Assembly (NCBI GenBank): GCA_021812865.1
Contig: JAKAMP010000078.1
Span: 1-9,071, forward strand
Length of the DNA: 9,071 nt
Reading direction: 5' to 3'
Origin: Bacteroidota bacterium
GTDB lineage: Bacteria; Bacteroidota; Bacteroidia; Bacteroidales; JAAYUG01
Below the pieces are notes generated by a model. The model was not told the origin of the DNA and made no database searches. It saw nothing but the letters and a program-made list of their open reading frames with translations. Every line of letters starts with the position of its first letter. The first letter of the stretch is position 1. Position numbers and translations under genes: made by a program. This document shows positions 1-7,266 of this stretch, one piece after another.

Positions 1-2
1 TG

Positions 3-3000
3 CCTATGCAATCAATCAAGATAAAAAATGAAGGAAGCCTTATCTTTGAAACCGTTCACCAGAAGAAATACGGGCAAACGTTTCCTGTGGAGATCAGTTC
101 CCGTTATTTTGAAGTTGAGGGTCAGGGCTATTACCAAAGTATCATCCGGGATATAAGCGAAAGAAAAAAAGCACAAAACCAAATCGTTAAGCTATACAGA
201 ACCCTTACAGTACTTAGCAATGTGAACCAGCTGATTGTAAGGGAACGTAACCTTCAGCATGTTTTACAGGAAATATGCCAGATTGCAATTAATGATGGGC
301 ATTTTCAAATGTCATGCATTGTCTCATTTGACGATATTCAAAACCTTAGCCTTTCCGCCTTCCTTGCTATGAAGCCCGAGTGTGACCCTGATGAGTCCAA
401 TGCCATTATCAACCTTGTACTTGGTAAAGAAACCTTTATAGGGCAAACACTCCGAAGTGGCAATCGCCTGTTCTCAGGCCAATTCGAGGAAGACGATACC
501 CTGAATTCTTTCACTGAAATCATTAATCAACTTGGTCTTCATTCCTTCGCATTTTTTCCCTTGATGCTCAATGAAAAGTCGGTCGGCGCTTTTGGATTCT
601 TTTCCACCGATGCAGGCTTTTTCGATCCCGATGAAACACATTTGCTGGAAGAACTGGCTATGGACGTCTCTTTTGCCATTGATGTGAACGAAAAGGAAGA
701 ACTGAGGAGAGCCGCAGAAGATAAAATGATTCAGCAGTATTTTACCCTTCAGGGTATCAACAACAGCGTTAATTCGCCAATATTCTCGCTCGATACAAAA
801 GGATGCTATACCAGTTATAATGAAGTTCATGCTTCTTTGATGAATACCATGTACCAGGCGCAGATTGAGTTAGGGCATCTCTATTCCGGGTATATTTCAG
901 TTAATGAAGACAGAAAAATAGCCGCTGAACATGTTGAGCGCGCACTTCAGGGAGAAAGACATTCCGAAGAGACTTATTTATTTATTGGAAATAGAAAATC
1001 ATACTATGAAACTACTCACAACCCCATCCGGAACAATAAGGGTGAAATAGTTGGCGTGGCTGTGCTCGGAATAGACCTTACGCAGAGAAAAATTGCCGAA
1101 GAAAACCTGAGGGAGAATATGGAACTTTTCCAGAATGTATTTGAATATTCAACCCTTGGTAAATCCATTACTTATCCTGATGGCAGGATGAAAACCAATA
1201 AGGCTTTTTCCAGGATGATTGGGTATTCACAGGAGGAGCTCAATCCCATGGGATGGCAGGATATTACGCATCCTGAAGACCAAACGATCACTGCAGAAGC
1301 ATTTGCTTCTATGATTAATGGTACAGTAAATCAGGTCCATTTTCAGAAAAGATTTATTCACAAAAACGGAAGCCTGATCTGGGCCGATGTCACTTCATCC
1401 TTGCTGAAGGATGCAGAAAACAATCCTTCCCTGTTCATTACATCCATATCCGATATCACCGAAATCAAGCGCCTTGAACGCGAACGGTTCAGGTTACTAT
1501 CCATTCTTGGCGAAAGCCTCAATGAAACATTTACTTTCGATGCGGAATCCCTGCATTTTGAATATGTCAATGAGGGGGCCATCCGGAACCTGGGATACAG
1601 TCTTACCGAGATGAAACAGATGACGCCTGTTGATTTAAAGCCTGAATATTCACTTACCACATTCAGGGAGGCGATCCTTCCATTGATCATTCGCGAAAAA
1701 GACCGGCTGGTTTTTGAAACCATTCACAAGCGTAAAGACGGGAGCCTTTACCCGGTTGAAGTACACCTGCAGCTCTCAGAACAGGATGACCGGAAATTGT
1801 TTCTTGCCATCATCAATGATATAAGTTACCGGAAAGCGGCCGAAGTGGCTCTAAGGGAAAGTGAACACCGGCTGCGGTCTACCATGGACAATATGATTGA
1901 AGGTTGCCAGATACTGGGGCACGACTGGCGATACCTTTACATTAATCTTGCTGCTGAAATACAGAACAGGAGACCGATAGAGGAATTGCTGGGTCGTAAA
2001 TACATGGAAATGTGGCCTGGTATTGAAGAATCTTATGTGTTCAGGTACCTCAATAAATGCATGAATGAGCGGAGTTCTTTCCAGTTTGAAAATGAGTTTC
2101 AGTTCCCCGACGGCTCATCTGGCTGGTTTGAATGGTCCATTCAACCGGTGCCTGAGGGTATATTTATCCTCTCCGTCGAAATTACCGAACGGAAAAAGGC
2201 TGAAACGCTTTTGATGGAATCGGAAAAAATGTTTTCCACAGCCTTCATGCAAAGTCCAGTTACCATTACCCTCTCCTATACTGACGACAACAAGTTCATT
2301 GATGTGAATGAATCTTTTCTCAGGGATATGGAATACAGCCGGGATGAGGTGATCGGCCGGACTGCACTGGAACTGGGACTCTATGCAGTCGAGGAGGAAA
2401 GGCTATTCCTGATCCATGAACTGGAAACTCATGGCCGCATATTCGGGCAGGTATGCCGCTTCCGTTCTAAAAAAGGGAAAATCATAATTGGCCTGCTCTC
2501 TATCAATAAAGTGATGCTACAGGGCCGTGAATGTCTCCTGTCCACGATCATTGATATTACCCAGAGGAAACTGGCAGAAGAGGAACTGGTTAAACGGCAG
2601 CAGATGATCGATTCTATCTTTGAGAGCTCACCCGTAGGCTTTGCAGTGAATCGCATCGACACAGGAGAAGCCCTGTATGTATCCGGCAGGTTTGAAGACA
2701 CCTATGGGGTGGAAAGAGGAGCTTTCCATTCCGCTGCAGAATTCTTTGAAAAAGTATACATCGATCGCACCTACCGCGAGGAGATGCAGACCCGTATCAT
2801 GGCTGATATTTCCTCCGGTGATATCAGCCGTATGCATTGGAAAAATATTGCCTTGAAAACACAGGAGGGTAATACAAGGGTGGTGAATGCATCGAACATT
2901 CCCCTCTGGGATCAGAACCTGATGATTTCCACCGTTCAGGATGTTACCGACCAGTGGCTTGCCCAAGAGGCATTGAAAGCCTCAGAGGTGCGTTATCGAA

Positions 3001-4475
3001 GCCTTTTTGAATCGGCCCGGGATGGCATCCTGATCGTCGATTCTGCTTCGGGCATTATCCTTGACTCCAATCCTTACCTTCTAACTCTGCTTGACTATCC
3101 TGAAGCGGAACTGACCGGTAAGAAAATATGGGAAATACCGTCATTCAAGGGAATCGCAGCCAGCAAAAAAGCCTTTGCCGATCTTCTCGAGCTGGAGTAC
3201 ATGCGGTTCGACGACCTTCCGGTAGCCTCGCGGAACGGCCGCCTCATTACCGTTGAATTTACCAGCATGGTGTATGCCGTAAATACCCAAAAGATATTCC
3301 AGTGCAATGTGCGTGACGTAACGGAAAGGAAACTTGCTGAAAGAGCCATGAAAGCCAGGGATGAACTACTGCGTATCACCGGACGTATTGCAAAAGTAGG
3401 AGGGTGGGAACTGGATGTGGCTACTTCACAGGTGATGTGGACCGACGAGGTGGCCCTTATCCATGAAATAGAACCGGGTGAGCATATTTCGATCGACCAG
3501 GCCATTGCTTTCTATGCCCCGGATAACAGGAAAATCATGGAAGATGCTCTCAATGATGCCATTACAAAAATTAAACCCTATGACCTGGAACTCCGGATCA
3601 TCACGGCGAAAGGAAACCAGAAATGGGTCAGAGCTATCGGAATACCCGTAGCTGAAAATGGTAAGGTGGAGGTAGTCAGGGGAAGTTTTCAGGATATCTC
3701 AGAAAGGAAAGCCATTGAAAAGGAAATCATGGAGCTGAATGCGGCCCTGGAAAACAGGGTATCGGAACGAACACAGCAACTCGAGCAGGCAAACAAGGAA
3801 CTGGAGTCCTTCAGCTATACCGTATCCCATGACCTCAGAACGCCCCTCAGGGCCATTGCAGGCTTTACCCAGATACTCATGCAGGAATACGAACCCAACT
3901 TCGATGAGGAAGGGAAAAGGATATGCGGTATCATTCTCCGGAATACAAAACATATGGGCCAGCTCATCGACGATCTGCTGGCATTCTCGCGTGTCGGACG
4001 CAGTGAATTACACATGATTCCTGTCAACATGATAGACCTGGTTTGGAGTGTGTACGCAGATTCGGTGCCAGAAAATGCAAAACAAAACATAAAATTTGCA
4101 GTTCGCCATCTCGGGGACAGCTTTGCCGATCCTTCCCTGATCAGACAGGTATGGACCAACCTTATAAGCAATGCGTTGAAGTATTCAGCCAAAAAACCGG
4201 AACCTGAGATCACCATTGGATCGTCTATCGGAACAAATGAGATCACCTATTTTATCCGGGACAATGGGGTAGGATTCGAAATGCAATACACCGATAAACT
4301 ATTCCGGGTCTTTGAAAGACTTCACAATGCAGGGGAATTTGAGGGTACCGGCGTGGGACTGGCCATCGTGCAGCGCATTGTTCAGAGGCATGGAGGACGC
4401 ATCTGGGCCGAAGGAGAACCCGACAAGGGCGCTGTATTCTATTTTACATTACCTGTTAAAAACCATTCAACATGA
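3..4475 (+). CDS. Multi-PAS/GAF sensor histidine kinase, 5' end missing
   Basis: Soluble hybrid-sensing histidine kinase that should autophosphorylate and pass phosphate to the receiver encoded next to it. Numbering from the ATG at base 6: the C-terminal half of a PAS domain (1-57, ending DISERKKA), GAF (about 60-230), then eight PAS domains at about 240-362, 366-490, 495-612, 615-732, 735-858, 862-987, 990-1112 and 1117-1240. Most end in the usual PAC motif (D-I/V-S/T-x-R-K). A coiled coil follows (about 1238-1268), then HisKA with VSHDLRTPLR (phospho-acceptor His1275) and HATPase_c with the N box (Asn1385, Asn1389), G1 box DNGVGF (Asp1419) and GTGVGL (1447-1452). All catalytic motifs look intact. 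The frame is open to the left edge and begins inside a PAS domain, so the ATG at base 6 is not the true start. No membrane segment is visible, so the visible part should be cytoplasmic. I see no LOV cysteine motif. The ligands are unknown. Confidence 0.95.
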   Translation, partial: PMQSIKIKNEGSLIFETVHQKKYGQTFPVEISSRYFEVEGQGYYQSIIRDISERKKAQNQIVKLYRTLTVLSNVNQLIVRERNLQHVLQEICQIAINDGHFQMSCIVSFDDIQNLSLSAFLAMKPECDPDESNAIINLVLGKETFIGQTLRSGNRLFSGQFEEDDTLNSFTEIINQLGLHSFAFFPLMLNEKSVGAFGFFSTDAGFFDPDETHLLEELAMDVSFAIDVNEKEELRRAAEDKMIQQYFTLQGINNSVNSPIFSLDTKGCYTSYNEVHASLMNTMYQAQIELGHLYSGYISVNEDRKIAAEHVERALQGERHSEETYLFIGNRKSYYETTHNPIRNNKGEIVGVAVLGIDLTQRKIAEENLRENMELFQNVFEYSTLGKSITYPDGRMKTNKAFSRMIGYSQEELNPMGWQDITHPEDQTITAEAFASMINGTVNQVHFQKRFIHKNGSLIWADVTSSLLKDAENNPSLFITSISDITEIKRLERERFRLLSILGESLNETFTFDAESLHFEYVNEGAIRNLGYSLTEMKQMTPVDLKPEYSLTTFREAILPLIIREKDRLVFETIHKRKDGSLYPVEVHLQLSEQDDRKLFLAIINDISYRKAAEVALRESEHRLRSTMDNMIEGCQILGHDWRYLYINLAAEIQNRRPIEELLGRKYMEMWPGIEESYVFRYLNKCMNERSSFQFENEFQFPDGSSGWFEWSIQPVPEGIFILSVEITERKKAETLLMESEKMFSTAFMQSPVTITLSYTDDNKFIDVNESFLRDMEYSRDEVIGRTALELGLYAVEEERLFLIHELETHGRIFGQVCRFRSKKGKIIIGLLSINKVMLQGRECLLSTIIDITQRKLAEEELVKRQQMIDSIFESSPVGFAVNRIDTGEALYVSGRFEDTYGVERGAFHSAAEFFEKVYIDRTYREEMQTRIMADISSGDISRMHWKNIALKTQEGNTRVVNASNIPLWDQNLMISTVQDVTDQWLAQEALKASEVRYRSLFESARDGILIVDSASGIILDSNPYLLTLLDYPEAELTGKKIWEIPSFKGIAASKKAFADLLELEYMRFDDLPVASRNGRLITVEFTSMVYAVNTQKIFQCNVRDVTERKLAERAMKARDELLRITGRIAKVGGWELDVATSQVMWTDEVALIHEIEPGEHISIDQAIAFYAPDNRKIMEDALNDAITKIKPYDLELRIITAKGNQKWVRAIGIPVAENGKVEVVRGSFQDISERKAIEKEIMELNAALENRVSERTQQLEQANKELESFSYTVSHDLRTPLRAIAGFTQILMQEYEPNFDEEGKRICGIILRNTKHMGQLIDDLLAFSRVGRSELHMIPVNMIDLVWSVYADSVPENAKQNIKFAVRHLGDSFADPSLIRQVWTNLISNALKYSAKKPEPEITIGSSIGTNEITYFIRDNGVGFEMQYTDKLFRVFERLHNAGEFEGTGVGLAIVQRIVQRHGGRIWAEGEPDKGAVFYFTLPVKNHST

Positions 4476-4918
4476 GTCATTTAGATGCGGTAGACATCCT
4501 GATCGTGGAAGATAATCCGAGCGATCTTGAACTTACTGTCAGAGCCTTGAAATCACACAATCTGACTAACAATATCTTTTATGTGGAGAACGGTGCCGAT
4601 GCCCTCGATTTCCTGTTCTGCAAGGGAAAATTCAGCGATCGGAATATCAAGTCTCCCTTGAAAGTGGTACTTCTCGACCTGAAACTTCCCAAGGTTAACG
4701 GACTGGAAGTGCTGAAAATCATTAAATCAGACCCGCAGACTTCTTTTATACCCATCGTGGTAATCACTTCTTCAGCTGAAGACCTGGATGTGAAAGAAGC
4801 ATATAAATATGGAGTAAACAGTTATGTTCTTAAACCGGTGGCCTTTGATGATTTTGTAAATTCCATGAGCAAAATCGGCCTCTACTGGCTGCTGGTGAAC
4901 AAACCACCCCTGGTTTGA
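4472..4918 (+). CDS. Single-domain response regulator (CheY/Rcp1-like receiver)
   Basis: A 148-residue protein that is a receiver domain and nothing else. It has the acidic pair Glu13-Asp14 (VEDN), phospho-acceptor Asp69 in LLDLKLPKVNG, switch Thr99, aromatic switch Tyr118 and the conserved Lys121-Pro122. The 25-residue tail after KPV has no DNA-binding or enzymatic domain. The extended helix 1/strand 2 region and the DLKLPKVNGLEVL pattern resemble Rcp1-type receivers that accompany phytochrome-like kinases of the ESFSYTVSHDLR type, as encoded just upstream. Its ATG overlaps the kinase stop (ATGA, 4472-4475), and no Shine-Dalgarno sequence is visible, so translation is probably coupled to the kinase. 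By inference it receives phosphate from that kinase and acts by protein contact or as a relay. The downstream partner is not in the window. Confidence 0.95.
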   Translation: MSHLDAVDILIVEDNPSDLELTVRALKSHNLTNNIFYVENGADALDFLFCKGKFSDRNIKSPLKVVLLDLKLPKVNGLEVLKIIKSDPQTSFIPIVVITSSAEDLDVKEAYKYGVNSYVLKPVAFDDFVNSMSKIGLYWLLVNKPPLV

Positions 4919-4954
4919 CCGTTTCGTATTCTTTTCTATTAATTCTGCGTTGAC

Positions 4955-4982
4955 AGATTAAGAACGGAATCTTATTTTTTTT
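4955..4982 (+). terminator. Weak intrinsic terminator candidate after the response regulator
   Basis: A short stem can form as TAAGA (4959-4963) with TCTTA (4970-4974), or alternatively AGATT (4955-4959) with AATCT (4968-4972). A run of eight T residues (4975-4982) follows directly. It lies about 40 bases after the response regulator stop, where a terminator is expected. The stem is only 5 bp and AT-rich, so efficiency may be low. Confidence 0.4.
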
Positions 4983-5022
4983 CGGAACCTTAAACCTCAG
5001 ACCCAAAACAGTAAGAGCCATG

Positions 5023-5077
5023 CCATGGTCAATCAGTGGTCATTCCATGGTCATACCATGGTCATACCATTGTGAAA
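5023..5077. repeat. 11-base tandem repeat, five units, centred on CCATGG
   Basis: Five contiguous 11-base units: CCATGGTCAAT, CAGTGGTCATT, CCATGGTCATA, CCATGGTCATA and a decayed CCATTGTGAAA. Units three and four are identical. Three units carry the palindrome CCATGG, at 5023, 5045 and 5056. The period is close to one helical turn, so the copies would lie on nearly the same face of the DNA. It could be a protein-binding array or simply a small satellite. The sequence does not decide this. Confidence 0.85.
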
Positions 5078-5125
5078 TTCTCACCATTGAAAATCATCTA
5101 ACCCAAATAACCTCACCCACTCCCC

Positions 5126-5338
5126 ATCAGACAGACCCGCAAGACCAGCAGACCAGACAGACCAGACAGACCAGATAGACCAGCAAGACCAGATAGACCC
5201 GCAAGACCAGTAGACCAGACAGACCCGCAAGACCAGATAGACCAGATAGACCCGCAAGACCAGTAGACCAGATAGACCCGCAAGACCAGACAGACCAGAC
5301 AGACCAGACAGACCAGATAGACCAGACAGACCAGACAG
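5126..5338. repeat. 9-base minisatellite, 24 units (ACCAGACAG family)
   Basis: The tract parses completely into 24 adjacent units, 21 of 9 bases and three of 8. The main types are ACCAGACAG, ACCAGATAG and ACCCGCAAG. The 8-base forms are ACCAGCAG (5144) and ACCAGTAG (5206, 5259). ACCCGCAAG recurs at 5197, 5223, 5250 and 5276, giving a higher-order period of 26, 27 and 26 bases. The right end (5285-5338) is the most uniform. A degenerate unit continues to about 5347. The plus strand is almost free of T. The function is unknown, and the 8-base units argue against a coding role. Confidence 0.95.
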
Positions 5339-5424
5339 ACCATATACACAGGACAAATTTATATGCCAACAGCCAATTGCTCTCTAATGATACCCTGTCA
5401 TATTCATAGTTTTATGCGATATAT

Positions 5425-5464
5425 AAATGAATTTCAAGCCCTTACATAAGTTTGAAATTCATTT
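5425..5464. repeat. Perfect 13-base inverted repeat
   Basis: The arm AAATGAATTTCAA (5425-5437) is exactly complementary to TTGAAATTCATTT (5452-5464), with a 14-base loop between them. The right arm runs into TTTTT (5462-5466), so a terminator-like RNA hairpin is possible, but the stem is very AT-rich. A TAAGTTTG sequence (5447-5454), matching the Bacteroidetes -7 consensus TAnnTTTG, overlaps the right arm, which would also suit an operator. No matching -33 TTG lies at the right distance. Confidence 0.6.
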
Positions 5465-5727
5465 TTGCCCAAATGCTGAATAGCATATTTTGCAATCTCA
5501 ACTTAAATTGTATTTTGCAACTTTTTAGGGTAGGCATTTCGAACCTATGTTCAATTAATATTCTAATACTATTTTGAATCCTTCAAGAGCTCACGCTGTG
5601 CAATAGGAATTTTATATATTCAATTAATTAAATTGCCAACGTAGCCCTCCTGAATGCCACCGGGTAACGAGGTGGATAAACCGACCAGGAAGGTTCCGTC
5701 AGACCATTAAAAATAAATTTTGTACTG

Positions 5728-6843
5728 ATGAAAATTGGAGTTCTTAAAGAATCATCACCGGAGAAAAGAGTGGCTCTGTTGCCCGAGGCTTGCTCAGTAC
5801 TCTCCCGGCTTAAAGCAGAAATGTGGATTGAAAAGGGCGCAGGAATAAACGCATTTGCCTCCGATGAGGAATATCTCCAGGCGGGAGCAAAGGTAGTATC
5901 CCGTGAAGAAATTCTTCGCGAGTCTGATATCATTACAGGAATAAACCTGCCTGTTGATACAGAACTGGGGCAGATTACATCGCCTAAAATTCTCATTGCC
6001 GTAATGAATGTTTTAATTACTCCCGGTCTTACCGAGAAATTATTAAAGAGCGGCGTTACGGCATTCAGCCTGGAACTGATTCCAAGAACCACCCGTGGGC
6101 AAGCTATGGATATTCTTTCCTCCATGGCAACCGTATCGGGGTATAAGTCTGTACTTGAAGCAGCCCTTCATCTTCCCCGTTTTTTCCCGATGTTCATGAC
6201 CGCAGCAGGCACCATAAAACCTGCAAAGGTACTCATACTCGGGGCCGGTGTGGCGGGTTTGCAGGCTATTGCCACGGCCCGGAAACTGGGCGCCATGGTG
6301 GAGGTATTCGATGTACGCTCAGCCGTGAAGGATGAGGTGCTTAGTCTCGGAGCAAAATTTGTAGAGGTGGCAGGAGCCAGGGAAGACGCTGCAGCAGGCG
6401 GTTATGCAATTGAACAGACTGAAGAATTCAGGCATAAGCAGGCTATGCTCATTCATGAACATGCCGCAAAATCGGACGCCGTGATATGTACGGCCCAGAT
6501 ACCAGGCAAAAAGGCCCCTGTGCTGATCAGGAAAGAAACCGTGGAAGCCATGCGCCCTGGTTCCGTTGTCGTTGATATTGCAGCTTCCTCGGGAGGAAAC
6601 TGCGAACTCACCATGAATGGGGAAGTAGTGGTTCATCGCCAGGTCAGCATCATCGGAAAATCCGACTATCCATCGGATACCTCTTCCGATGCCAGCAAAA
6701 TGTTCGGCAATAACCTCATCAACCTCCTTAAGCTGCTCATAGGGAAGGAGGGAGAGCTTCACCTTGATTTCTCCGATGAGATCATCAAAGGCACCTGCGC
6801 TGTTCATCAGGGCCAGATCATTTGTGAGCGACTGAAAAAATAA
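5728..6843 (+). CDS. pntAA: NAD(P)+ transhydrogenase subunit alpha 1, soluble NAD(H)-binding (dI)
   Basis: Domain I of the proton-translocating transhydrogenase: it binds NADH and hands hydride to NADP+ on PntB. Residues about 4-135 are the AlaDh/PNT N-terminal domain (opening MKIGVLKES, then EKRVALLPE). Residues about 140-360 are the Rossmann domain with GAGVAG (172-177) and Asp195 at the end of strand 2 to hold the NAD ribose. The family's RQD loop is present as Arg120, Gln125 and Asp128, with Ser131 after it. The mobile loop is marked by GGY (Tyr226). At 371 residues it matches the separate PntAA of Rhodospirillum-type enzymes and lacks the membrane helices that E. coli PntA carries at its C-terminus. 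These are supplied by pntAB 18 bases downstream. The ATG at 5728 fits the family start, and no Shine-Dalgarno sequence is visible. Alanine dehydrogenase is a relative, but the loop motif and neighbours exclude it. Confidence 0.97.
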   Translation: MKIGVLKESSPEKRVALLPEACSVLSRLKAEMWIEKGAGINAFASDEEYLQAGAKVVSREEILRESDIITGINLPVDTELGQITSPKILIAVMNVLITPGLTEKLLKSGVTAFSLELIPRTTRGQAMDILSSMATVSGYKSVLEAALHLPRFFPMFMTAAGTIKPAKVLILGAGVAGLQAIATARKLGAMVEVFDVRSAVKDEVLSLGAKFVEVAGAREDAAAGGYAIEQTEEFRHKQAMLIHEHAAKSDAVICTAQIPGKKAPVLIRKETVEAMRPGSVVVDIAASSGGNCELTMNGEVVVHRQVSIIGKSDYPSDTSSDASKMFGNNLINLLKLLIGKEGELHLDFSDEIIKGTCAVHQGQIICERLKK

Positions 6844-6861
6844 ACTGCATAATATTATTCT

Positions 6862-7167
6862 ATGGAAAGCATACTTGCCTTTTGCTATGAATACCGTGAA
6901 CCGATATTCGTCATTATCCTTTCGATCTTTCTAGGCATTGAAGTGATCTCGCATGTCCCCGCGGTATTGCATACCCCGCTGATGTCAGGCGCCAATGCCA
7001 TCCACGGCGTGGTAATTATCGGGGCCATCATTGTGATGGGGCATGCCCAGTCCATACCCACCCTGGTTCTCGGTTTTGTAGCCGTTGTGCTGGGAACGCT
7101 CAACGTTGTGGGAGGATTTGTGGTAACCGACAGGATGCTCGAAATGTTCAAAAAGAAAAAGAAATAG
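6862..7167 (+). CDS. pntAB: NAD(P)+ transhydrogenase subunit alpha 2, membrane (dII)
   Basis: A 101-residue inner-membrane subunit that forms part of the proton channel with PntB. Three hydrophobic segments are visible at about residues 14-32, 46-62 and 65-89, followed by a short basic tail ending in five lysines (cytoplasmic side by the positive-inside rule). The family signature between helices 1 and 2 is clear: PLMSGANAIHG (39-49). His48 in this motif is in the place of the proton-channel histidine described in the Thermus enzyme, whereas E. coli PntA has serine there. The gene starts 18 bases after the pntAA stop in an AT-rich gap without a Shine-Dalgarno sequence, consistent with one operon. 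Length and helix number match separate PntAB proteins rather than the fused E. coli form. Confidence 0.96.
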   Translation: MESILAFCYEYREPIFVIILSIFLGIEVISHVPAVLHTPLMSGANAIHGVVIIGAIIVMGHAQSIPTLVLGFVAVVLGTLNVVGGFVVTDRMLEMFKKKKK

Positions 7168-7188
7168 CCCCGGTTCCCTTAGTCAGCT

Positions 7189-7232
7189 GTAATAGCCTTG
7201 ACTTCCCTGCTATAAATTTCCAAACCTATTAC
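7189..7232 (+). repeat. 7-base inverted repeat in the pntAB-pntB gap
   Basis: GTAATAG (7189-7195) is complementary to CTATTAC (7226-7232) across a 30-base loop. It lies in the 99-base untranslated gap between pntAB and pntB and could fold in the mRNA, perhaps affecting transcript processing or the pntB:pntAB ratio. A 7-bp AT-rich stem with a long loop can easily arise by chance. Confidence 0.3.
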
Positions 7233-7266
7233 CAAATTCAGGAACATCAAATTGTAAACAAAAGGT

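Larger units (their letters stand above)
4919..5727. other. Long non-coding spacer between the kinase/receiver pair and the pnt operon
   Basis: Bases 4919-5727 (809) hold no reading frame that I can support as a protein gene. In order they contain a T-run hairpin, a 55-base array of an 11-base unit, a C/A-rich stretch, a 213-base minisatellite of a 9-base unit, an AT-rich stretch with a perfect 13-base inverted repeat, and a GC-rich island directly before pntAA. No tRNA, rRNA or recognised riboswitch was seen. The pntAA promoter must lie here, but no full Bacteroidetes -33/-7 pair could be identified. Confidence 0.8.

Noticed and set aside
5020..5178. A plus-strand 52-codon frame starting in the 11-base array and ending inside the 9-base array
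   Set aside because: It has no ribosome-binding context, reads mostly repeat sequence, and stops at a TAG that belongs to a minisatellite unit.
5126..5338. CRISPR array
   Set aside because: The units are only 8-9 bases and directly adjacent, with no unique spacers. No cas genes are present.
5126..5338. G-quadruplex region on the minus strand
   Set aside because: GG pairs recur about every 9 bases, but GGG occurs only in the few ACCCGCAAG units, so at best weak two-layer structures with long loops could form.
5714..5722. TAAATTTTG as the pntAA -7 promoter box
   Set aside because: It does not fit TAnnTTTG exactly, has no TTG at the right distance, and would make the mRNA almost leaderless.
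4919..5727. Mobile element between the two operons
   Set aside because: There is no transposase and no terminal inverted repeats with target duplications. The only inverted repeat has a 14-base loop and encloses nothing.
5628..6125. A minus-strand frame of about 165 codons over the start of pntAA
   Set aside because: It is a shadow of the well-supported pntAA frame and resembles no family I recognise.
5728..6843. Alanine dehydrogenase instead of PntAA
   Set aside because: The folds are related, but the RQD loop pattern, the GGY mobile loop and the adjacent pntAB and pntB genes identify the transhydrogenase subunit.
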